Assembly: GCA_937881505.1 (NCBI GenBank)
Contig: CALGEM010000159.1
Span: 1 to 11,859, forward strand
DNA from: an uncultured euryarchaeote
GTDB lineage: Archaea; Thermoplasmatota; Poseidoniia; Poseidoniales; Poseidoniaceae
Reading direction: 5' to 3'
Length of the DNA stretch: 11,859 nt
Shown here: positions 1 through 9,000 of the stretch, piece after piece
Layout of the letters: each line of letters begins with the position of its first letter
Numbering within the stretch: position 1 is the first letter of the stretch
Position numbers and translations under genes: made by a program
Notes under the pieces: generated by a model
Told to the model about the DNA's origin: nothing
Database searches by the model: none
What the model saw: only the letters and a program-made list of their open reading frames with translations

Positions 1-2199
1 AAGTGGGGTCAACAATCGCTAGCCAATTTCCAAGCCGTCCCTCCTTCCCGTGGCATTGTCCACCAAGTCAACCTTGAATTCCTGGCCAGCGTTGCTCGCC
101 AAGAAGAAGGCGTTTGGCTGGCCGACACCTTGGTGGGGACGGATTCTCACACGACCATGGTCAACGGTTTGGGCGTGCTCGGCTGGGGCGTTGGCGGTAT
201 TGAAGCCGAAGCGGTCATGCTTGGCCAACCCATCTACATGCTCGCTCCTGACGTGGTTGGCGTTCGTTTGACGGGCAGCCTTCAACCTGCCGTGACCGCC
301 ACGGACATGACCTTGCGCATCGTGGAAATGCTGCGAGAACACGGTGTGGTTGGCAAGTTCGTTGAGTTCTTTGGTCCCGGAATGAAGGCCCTTTCGCTGG
401 CCGACCGTGCCACCATTGCCAACATGGCGCCCGAATACGGTGCGACGTGCGGTTTCTTCCCTGTTGATGAGCGCACGCTTGACTATCTCCGACTCACGGG
501 CCGGGAAGATGCTGCTGTTGCTGGCGTTGAAGCCTATGCTAAAGCCCAAGGTCTCTGGTACGGCGAGGAGGCAGCAGAGAAATCCTACACGGCCGTGTTG
601 GAACTCAACCTCAACGATGTCGTGCCTGCCCTCGCAGGTCCCAAGCGACCCCAAGACCGTGTCGACCTCGACAAGATGAAGTCGCATTTCATTGAGAGTT
701 TGACCCATGAGGTGGGGCATCAAGGCCACGGATTGGCAAAAGAGGATCTGTCCAAGAGCGCCATCGTCGAGATGAACGGCGAAATGTTTGACTTGAACCA
801 CGGCGATGTTGTCATCGCCGCCATCACCTCGTGCACCAACACCTCCAATCCCGGCGTCATGATGGCGGCCGGTTTGGTCGCTCGCAAAGCCCGTCAGCGA
901 GGGTTGACGGTCAAGCCTTGGGTGCGGACCTCGCTTGCTCCAGGCAGTCGTGTGGTCACCGAATACTACGAAGCGACCGGTTTGCAAGACGACCTGAACG
1001 CCATGGGCTTCCACACGGTTGGCTACGGTTGCACCACGTGTATTGGGAACTCTGGGCCACTGGATGACCCCATCGAGGCGGCCATTGACGAAGCGGGTCT
1101 CATCGTGGGGTCTGTTCTTTCCGGAAATCGCAACTTCGAAGGGCGCGTTCACGGGAAGGTCAAAGCCTCCTATCTTGCAAGCCCTCCCCTCGTGGTGGCC
1201 TACGCCATTGCAGGTAACTTGGACGTGGATTTGACCACCGAACCCATTGGGCACGACTCGGACGGACAACCGGTTATGCTGTCTGAAATTTGGCCGAGCG
1301 AAGAGGAGGTCAACGAGGCGATGAAGGTCATCACGCCCGAGATGTTCCGACAGCGCTACGCCGATGCCATGAACGAACCTCGGTGGAACAGCATTCCTGC
1401 AGCACCTTCTCCGCTTTACCCGTGGGACGATGCCTCGACGTACATCCGCCTTCCCACCTTCTTCAGCGGGCTTTCTGCCACGCCTGAACCCATCGCGCCC
1501 ATCGAGGGCGCCAAGGTGTTGTTGAAGCTCGGCGATTCCATCACCACCGATCACATCTCCCCTGCTGGGTCCTTCCCGGAGAGCGGGCCTGCGGGCCAGT
1601 GGCTGGTTGAACGAAACGTGAAGCGAGGCGATTTCAATTCCTTCGGAAGCCGCCGTGGAAACCACGAAATCATGATGCGTGGTACGTTTGCGAATGTTCG
1701 TATTCGCAATCAAATGGCCCCTGGGACAGAGGGCGGTTATGCGCTTAACCACGAAACGGGCGAGGTCATGTCGGTTTACGATGCGGCCCAAATCACTGCA
1801 CCGAAGGTTGTTCTCGCCGGCAGCCAGTACGGCACGGGGTCCTCTCGGGACTGGGCGGCCAAGGGCACCTACCTTCTAGGCGTCAAGGCTGTGATTGCGA
1901 CCTCATTTGAACGCATCCACCGTTCCAACCTCGTCGGCATGGGTGTGCTGCCGCTGACCTTCAAAGAGGGCGAATCTCATGCATCGCTCGGCTTGACGGG
2001 CGAGGAGAGTTTCACCATCCCGTTGACAGACGATGTCCAGCCGCTCCAGTGGCTGACCGTCCATGTCGCTCATTCCGATGGAACCGCCTCCACCTTTGAG
2101 GCACAGGTGCGTCTTGACACGCCTGTTGAGGTGGAGTATTACCGCAACGGCGGCATCCTCCACACCGTTTTGCGAGAGATGGCACAATCCACCGCATGA
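1..2199 (+). CDS. acnA: Aconitate hydratase A (aconitase, AcnA/IRP1 type), 5'-truncated by the window edge
   Basis: Interconverts citrate and isocitrate via cis-aconitate in the TCA cycle; cytoplasmic, with a [4Fe-4S] cluster. The frame is open from base 1 (KWGQQSLANF...) and already matches the AcnA core, so the true start is upstream and the in-frame TTG at 130 is internal. 732 residues are visible; E. coli AcnA is about 890 aa, so roughly 150-160 are missing. The three cluster cysteines are present: SCTNTSNP (Cys codon 832-834) and GCTTCIGNSGP (Cys codons 1030-1032 and 1039-1041). Other family signatures are VGTDSHTTM near 133-159, LSGNRNFEGR near 1120, GDSITTDHISPAGS from 1531, the swivel-domain FNSFGSRRGNHE from about 1636, and GTGSSRDWAAKG at 1831-1866 with substrate-binding Ser/Arg. 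The domain order and the SRRGNHEIMMRGTFAN block indicate the AcnA/IRP1 family rather than AcnB or the mitochondrial type. An IRP-like RNA-binding role cannot be judged from sequence. Confidence 0.97.
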   Translation, partial: KWGQQSLANFQAVPPSRGIVHQVNLEFLASVARQEEGVWLADTLVGTDSHTTMVNGLGVLGWGVGGIEAEAVMLGQPIYMLAPDVVGVRLTGSLQPAVTATDMTLRIVEMLREHGVVGKFVEFFGPGMKALSLADRATIANMAPEYGATCGFFPVDERTLDYLRLTGREDAAVAGVEAYAKAQGLWYGEEAAEKSYTAVLELNLNDVVPALAGPKRPQDRVDLDKMKSHFIESLTHEVGHQGHGLAKEDLSKSAIVEMNGEMFDLNHGDVVIAAITSCTNTSNPGVMMAAGLVARKARQRGLTVKPWVRTSLAPGSRVVTEYYEATGLQDDLNAMGFHTVGYGCTTCIGNSGPLDDPIEAAIDEAGLIVGSVLSGNRNFEGRVHGKVKASYLASPPLVVAYAIAGNLDVDLTTEPIGHDSDGQPVMLSEIWPSEEEVNEAMKVITPEMFRQRYADAMNEPRWNSIPAAPSPLYPWDDASTYIRLPTFFSGLSATPEPIAPIEGAKVLLKLGDSITTDHISPAGSFPESGPAGQWLVERNVKRGDFNSFGSRRGNHEIMMRGTFANVRIRNQMAPGTEGGYALNHETGEVMSVYDAAQITAPKVVLAGSQYGTGSSRDWAAKGTYLLGVKAVIATSFERIHRSNLVGMGVLPLTFKEGESHASLGLTGEESFTIPLTDDVQPLQWLTVHVAHSDGTASTFEAQVRLDTPVEVEYYRNGGILHTVLREMAQSTA

Positions 2200-2240
2200 G
2201 TCCAGCAGGTTGAAAATCAGACGACCCGCAGGGCTGATTG

Positions 2241-2918
2241 ATGCGTCAACTCCGAGGCAACGTTCGCTACCGTTTCCGGTCGGACGATCACGATGTCAAC
2301 ATCGTCATCGAAGGCGAGGCGGGCTGGGTGCAGCAATATGTCGAGGAACTGGGCCTTGCCGGTGTGGGCTGGACCATGCCAACGGCAACGGAGGTCCAAG
2401 CAACCAACCTGTCGAGCGTGAGCGTTGAACGGCAAAAGGCGGGCATCAACATCGAAATGGAAGATGCACCGGAATCCACTCGGCCCGCCGATATGGGTCC
2501 AGAACCGGACCCAAGCCGCATTCCCGTCGTCCGTCGCCCCATCGGCGAGTTGAATCTTGAGGAGAAATTGAATCAAGTGGGACTGGCGGCAGCCGAACGA
2601 CCTGACGTCATTGAGTTGATGGAGATTCTTGAGGACATGGATCCGCCCCAACCGGTCCAAGGCGCAACAAGCGTGGACCCCATGGCGGAAGCATGGTTGC
2701 GCGAATTGCTCCAGTTGGTGGTTCGAGACCATGGCATAACGGGCTTGCGAACCGAGGACATTGAAGAGATTGCCAGCAGCAAACTGGGTGGTCGTGAGGG
2801 CACGGCGCTTGAGGTGTGGCTGGATTCGTTGTTTTCAGCCGGAAAATTGGTGAAAATTCACGGCGGTGACTCCACAGGATGGGGTCCTTCTCCGAAGTGG
2901 CTTGCAGGGCGATTTTAG
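2241..2918 (+). CDS. Conserved-looking hypothetical protein, soluble, 225 aa
   Basis: I do not recognise this family. The start is ATG 2241; a TTG lies directly before it at 2238. No clear Shine-Dalgarno is visible in the 41 bases after the aconitase stop, so it may be translated by readthrough of an operon message. There is no signal peptide or membrane helix. Residues 1-48 look like a small alpha/beta domain (strand VRYRFRS, strand DVNIVIEGEA, amphipathic helix WVQQYVEELGLA). Residues 50-100 are acidic, proline-rich and probably disordered. Residues 101-134 are helical (GELNLEEKLNQ, DVIELMEILEDM). Residues 146-225 read as a helical, winged-helix-like segment (DPMAEAWLRELLQLVV, LRTEDIEEIASS, ALEVWLDSLFSAGKLVKI) ending in WGPSPKWLAGRF. 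A winged helix would fit a DNA- or protein-interaction role, but this is inference. The coding frame is convincing: it is uninterrupted and follows aconitase on the same strand. Confidence 0.8.
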   Translation: MRQLRGNVRYRFRSDDHDVNIVIEGEAGWVQQYVEELGLAGVGWTMPTATEVQATNLSSVSVERQKAGINIEMEDAPESTRPADMGPEPDPSRIPVVRRPIGELNLEEKLNQVGLAAAERPDVIELMEILEDMDPPQPVQGATSVDPMAEAWLRELLQLVVRDHGITGLRTEDIEEIASSKLGGREGTALEVWLDSLFSAGKLVKIHGGDSTGWGPSPKWLAGRF

Positions 2919-3017
2919 ACGATGAATTTCAGTCGGAATTCGCGGGAGAAAAACTGGTTAATTTTGAACAAAAACGAGGGCTTGCGCCTCTGCTGTTTGG
3001 GAACTTAAGTGCAAAGG

Positions 3018-3026
3018 CATTATATC
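3018..3026 (+). promoter_or_regulatory. Archaeal TATA-box-like promoter for the giant surface protein
   Basis: The sequence CATTATATC lies in the AT-richer 134-base gap after the upstream gene, with purine-rich GCAAAGG just upstream as a possible BRE. The TATA centre is about 30 bases before ATG 3053. Archaeal transcription usually starts 25-27 bases downstream of the TATA centre, which places the start at about 3048-3050, within a few bases of the ATG. No Shine-Dalgarno is present before 3053, so a leaderless transcript is inferred. A second T-rich stretch (TTAATTTT, 2958-2965) may end the upstream transcript, but I cannot call it a terminator. Confidence 0.5.
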
Positions 3027-3052
3027 CGAACAGGCCGTCGCGCAGACAAGTG

Positions 3053-6000
3053 ATGTCCATGCTAACCCAGAACGACCTCTCTAAGGCCCGAATCCGAAGT
3101 ATCTTCTTGACCCTGTTGATGGTTCTCAGCACCACCGCCGCTCTTGCCACCACGGCCAGCGCATCGGTGGCACGTTCCTACACAACAAACCGTGATCCTA
3201 CGGACCTCGCCATAGGCGATTTCGACTGTGATGGGCATAACGACCTTGCTGTGGCGACCGACGGTACGCACAGCATGACGATTCTCTACAACGACGGCAA
3301 TGGAAACTTCAACGAGCGACAGGACATCTGGGTCGCCGGAAATCAAAGCCGAAACGCAGACTGGGATGAGTTCGCCAACGTTGAGCAGGTGGAAGTGGGT
3401 GAATTCACCGGCGACAGCGCCATTGACATCGTGATTTATCAGAAGAACAATCCGTTCAAGACCAACGACCAGGGCGCACCAGCTGGTGAACCAGGCAACG
3501 TCACCATCATTCAAAACGATGGCTGCGGCAACCGCGACTGGACCATCGGTCAGCGCTACACGCACTTTTGGGTGTGGGATATGAAAGTTGGAGATGCCGA
3601 CCAAGACGGCAACGATGACATCTACGTCCTTGAATTGGAAGAAGACCTGTCTCGCCAAAACATCGTGACCTACCGCAGCCCCATCACGTCGACTACCCAA
3701 GGCTCCCCGACCTTCCTAGGCACCTCAACGCAACACATCTATCAGACGTTTGAAGTCGGTGATTACGGGGAAACGCAAAGCGTTGGTATCGGTGGCTCGT
3801 GCACCGACGATGATATTTTCTTGCTCCGCGGCTACGGTGTTGACTACACCAGCGGTCAAACCACCAATCCCGGAAACGTTGACAACGTGACAATTGTAGA
3901 GTATTCCTGTACCGGTGTTGCGAGCACGCCTGGGTCCTACCCTGCTGACATCACGACCACCAATCCAACCGTTCTGCAGTTCGGGCACCCCTTCTCAAGG
4001 GACTTGGCTCTTGCTGATGTCGGAGGTAATGGATACATTGACACCATCGCAATGATGGATAACAGTGCAGAAAACATCTCCTACAAGACCGCTTCTGCTC
4101 AAGGCAACTTTGGAAGCACACCCTCGTCCACTCAGAAGGCTTACTTTGGGCCCTACATTTCATACTCCATCGGGGCTTATGATTTGAACGGCGACGGCGA
4201 AGCAGACTTTGTGAACCCCACCATCGCTTTCCAAGAAAACACCACAGATTCGGCCGGTGGTACCGAATCCTCGTTTATTCTCACCTACCCCACCACCATT
4301 CAAGTGACACTCTCTGACGGCAACGGAGGCCACGTGAGCCCTCTTTCCTACCCAGCAAGCCGCCGTCCATCGACAGTAGCCGTTGGAGAACTCGCTGGTG
4401 GCAGTAATTCAGCCATTGACATCGCTGTTGGTCACACCGATTACGCATTTGGCAATTGGAGGGACAACCTTGGATGGGCAGGGCAATACGACACGATAAC
4501 GATCATCGAGATGGACAACAAGGACATGGCAGTGACCGATTTGGATATTTCTCCAACCGACCGATACTACGGCATCGTTGGTGAAGGAACCCGAGACATC
4601 GAGGTTACCGTTACCAACACCGGCATGGACATTCTCAACGGCCAGTCGGCCGACCTTGATTTGGTGCTGCAAGTGGTTGATGAAGCCAATTCGACTAACA
4701 CCACCGTCTACGCCAACGATTGGGACAGCCCTGAAGTCAAATCAGGGTGCGCCTCCGGCTGTACATGGACGTTTGAGGAGTATGTTGACGGCGCCACCAA
4801 TTGGCATTTGGAGACTAACCATTCCGTCGGAGCATCAGGAACCGGGTCGAACAGAGAGAATTTTTCTGCGAATTATCAAAACCCCACCGATTTCATGTGG
4901 GCAGGCAACATGAAGACAAATTCCTCCGGTGATGAGTGGAGTGGATACGGCAAGAATTGGGACGATGCCATGGTGCTCAACGACGTTGACCTGACCGGCG
5001 CCGATCGTGCTTTCATGAGCGTTGAACTCTTCCGTTCACTCGGCTATGGTGCGCTTGGACAATACGCCACGACCACCACGGGCGGGCAGGTCTTCGTTCC
5101 CGGCGATATCTGGGACGACCTTGCTCTCGTCGAGGTCTACAGCGAAGATTCCGGATGGAACCTTATCGCTTGTCCTGGCCTTGCTACCTTCTCAAATGCA
5201 TGTGATTCCGGAGCCTCGATGTGGGGAGGTTTTGACAACGACCGCACCTACAAGCAGGCCTTTGGATACTATCCTGAAAGCCGTGTTTCTGGATTGTATT
5301 ATGCTGGCACTCACTATGGGTGGGACAACTTCACTCAGGAAGATTTGGGCGTGTTTGACCTCTCTCCTTGGGCGAACGAGACCGTTGACATTCGTTTCCG
5401 ATTCAGAACCGGCTTTGAAGGTTCAACCGCCGATGATAACGAGAGCCGTTGGTCCGGCCTTGACGGTTTTGCAGTTGACAACATCACCATTTGGAAGCAA
5501 AACACGGCCTTCCTGCCCAATCCACAATCGCAATCGACGACCATCGGTCCGTTTAACAACCTTGAACCCGGACAAGACTTCACAGCATCCATACAAGCGA
5601 ATCTGCTGAACGACACCACGTACCGTATTTCTGCGAAACTGACAGGCAACAGTTGGGATGAACAGGCCATCAACGACGATATCATTGCGTATGTCACGCC
5701 GTTCAATCTCTATGACCCCATGGTTGAGTCCATTGATTTCTTCAAGCCTGGGAGTTTGTATGCACAAGGCGTGTATGACATTGCTGTGAACACCAACAAC
5801 TATGGAAACACCGAGGTCGACTTTGATATTGAAGCGACGGTGTTCTCCGCAACACCTTCTGACGTGTATTGTGGTACGCCCTCCGCAGTTTGTGAGGAGT
5901 CCTTTGAGGGTGGTGCCGCAGGCTACCGACACTCAGAGCGTGGAGACGGTGGTCAAGCACCCAAAGGTAAGATCTACAATGATAACACCTGCAGTACACC

Positions 6001-9000
6001 GATTTTCGACAGCAACGCCTATTGGTTCGGCCACCCGTGTGAGACCTCAACCAAGGGCTACGAGGACGCATGGTCCAACGAAACGCTCATCATTCCAAAC
6101 ATCGATTTGACGAGCATGAGCGGCGACTTTGTTTCGTTCAACTTTGAGTATTATGCAGACACGTTCTTCCAAACCGATTTTGATGGACAAAACCAGCCAT
6201 CCGACTATGTCTCTATGAGCGTGGATTATTCCAACAATGGAAATAACTACACCGGTCTTGTCATCGCCCAGTGGAACGATTACAACGAAGACGATAGTTG
6301 TCGCAACGACGATAACGGTGATGGTATCACAAACAGCAGCGAATCGTTTGACATGACAGAACTTCTAGAAATCGGCGACCCGATCAACGATGACGGAGAT
6401 GCGTACAACGTATTCTACAACACCGACGACCTTGTGAAGACAGCGAGCATTGATTTGACCCACCTCTACATTCAAAACCGCTCATCGTTGGATTCATCTC
6501 AGTGGCGATACGAGTGTATGTCGCTCAAAGGCTCCAATGTAGACATTCTCCTTGAATTCCAATCGGACGAAGACGGTAGGAACGGGGTCAACGACGGTTT
6601 CAAGGGTGTTGGCTTCAACAACATCTCACTTCAGGAATACACCTTCTTGGAGGTTGCCAGCTATACCGACTCCCGCACAAACGTGGATGCTGAAGACTCT
6701 GCATTGACGAATGTAGCACAACATGAATTCGAAGTCGGCGTGTATCGTCTTGATGTTCGGACAGTGTTTGACAACACGACGGCTGGAACGGCATGGTTTG
6801 GGGCCAATGAAATCTCAGAATCCAACAACATCAAGCGCGTGATTTTCAACGTTGAATCCGTCGATGTATCCATTGGAAGCCCCAATACGCTGAAGTGCAT
6901 GGAGGACCAAACGCTTGCCTGTGTGCTCCCTATTGATAGTGCACTTTCGCACACCTGGGATTACTCTGCGATCAACGGTGTTCTCGCTGGAGATTATGTC
7001 TTCACTATGGACATCCACGACATGGCTGACGGTTCAATGGTCTATCAATCGTCTATTCCTGTGCAAACACTGCAGAGCTCACAACGAACCGACTTCAGTT
7101 TCACTCCCTGGGAGGGCGAACCCGGTGGACAACAATGGACCGATGGCGCCACGTACAACATCTCTGTGTATGCCACTCTAGCCGACGGCAGCGAAACGGG
7201 TAACACACGCTACTTCCACGCAACCTTTGCCGAGAACGTTGATGTGGCCATCCTATCGGACACTTCGATTCGAACCAGTGCCATCAAGGAAGACCTTGCC
7301 ATCCTCGGTATGACCTACACCCAATACGAGGTCAACGATTGGGACACCTACTTTGACGCTGGTTGGTTCACCCACTACAACAAGATTATCATGCCATGGC
7401 AAGATATCTTGGCCGCGAAAGACACCCAATTCGGTGGTGGCGGATACTACGAAGAAATCGGTGAACCGGGCCGTGTAACTGTGTTGGAGAACTTCATGGC
7501 CTCTGGAGGTACTATTCAGGCTCACTTGGGCCCGCTCGGTTCCCAGATCTACGGCAGCGACACAGTCTCTCGCCTTCCGTTTGGGTTGGATATCAGAAGC
7601 GTCACCGATCCAAACGAACAAGTTACCTTTAGCACGATGGACCTCGCTGACCCTTACCACCCCTTCATGGACAACATTGATGTCAACGCCTTCCAAGGCT
7701 TCGATGCCAATTCCGGTGTCGCTCAGGCGGTCATGAACACCAAGTCGGTGAGCACCAACGAAGTGCCTCGGGTTTGCGGTGGCGGCTACATGGAAAATGG
7801 CGGCGAATTCCAGCGAATCATTCGTTCATCGGAAGATATCCAGGACACCGTCCTCGGAGTTTGCAGTTATCAAGAAGGCGGCCTCATCATCTCCACCATT
7901 GACGTAGCGACCCATTCCGAGCGTGCCGACAGCACCACCTTCCCGCTCCTCGGCAACCTCTTGAAATACAATGTCACTGGATACCCAGACGATTTCGGTG
8001 TTCAAGGCGCTGGTCTTGAAATCACCATTGCCACTGGTTCCGGAGACCCTGAAATGCCAAAGAGAGATCCCAGCACATCGCCCAAGTATGCTGTCCATTA
8101 CATGAAGAGCGGTGCAACCCTGAACTTTGGCTACACCACTGACACCACTGTATCACTTGTGGCCGACTGGATCATTGATGGCCCGACCAGCTGGGATGGC
8201 AGCACCCTTGCCAGCGGCGTCACTGGGCACACCACCGGTCCTAACCCGAGCATGACCTTCTGTAAGGCGGACCTCGCATCGCAGACGGGATGCGCCCAAG
8301 GTGAGCAATGGCACATCACGTTGATGTTGCACGATGAAGCAGGCCACGCTCGTATCATCGATGTGACCGTTGAAACCAACGATATCAACGCCGACGAATA
8401 CCGGCCGGAGGCCGATGCCGTCATTGACATGCGCGAGGAATACGAAGACAACGTTGAGTTCATGGGAACCAAGACGGTTTCCAATGAAGAGTGGGATGTT
8501 CACCGTATCATTCTCCAAGGTGAAGGCGATGATGCTGAGTTGGTCATTCACTTTGATGCCAGCAACTCAAGCGACTTGGATGCCTTGGAAGGCAACGGTA
8601 TTGAGGTCTACGAATGGAAGGTTCTGTTCGATGCGCCTTACGGCGACGATTCCTTCGACATCAACGGCCATACCTTTACGCAAACAGCAGCCAGCGGCGG
8701 AAAATGGTCGTACAAATTCAAGAACGTCACCGTGGACTCCACCGGCACAACCGAGAATCAAATTCGAATAGAATTGGTCGTCACCGATAGAGCGAACACG
8801 TTCTCAGAAAAGCACCGAATGTACTTCGTCATTGTACCGGAAGGCTTTGGTGATGAGGAACCCGCCATCCAATGGGACAACGTTCAATTGAACGCTTCCA
8901 AGTTCCAAGAGGATGAGCTGACCATCTCCGGAAGCGTACTTTCTGGTGCAGAAACAGGCGAAGTATACGTTGAAGCAGCTTTCTTCGCTGAAAACTTCTC

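Noticed and set aside
130..132. TTG as the start of aconitase
   Set aside because: The frame is open to base 1 and the residues before it already match AcnA (KWGQQ..., GIVHQVNLE), so the gene is truncated by the window, not short.
19..1791. Long minus-strand open frame of 590 codons opposite aconitase
   Set aside because: It is fully antisense to a gene with unmistakable AcnA motifs, its protein has no recognisable features, and long antisense frames are expected in GC-rich coding sequence.
2217..2732. Minus-strand open frame of 171 codons opposite the hypothetical gene
   Set aside because: It is antisense to a better-placed gene that continues the plus-strand series and shows no recognisable features.
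2879..3052. Upstream extension of the giant surface protein to ATG 2879
   Set aside because: It overlaps the end of the preceding gene, would bury the signal peptide at residue ~70, and crosses the putative promoter.
7232..7966. Active glutamine amidotransferase
   Set aside because: No nucleophile Cys with a G-x-C-x-G elbow or His/Glu pair was found; at most a fold resemblance.
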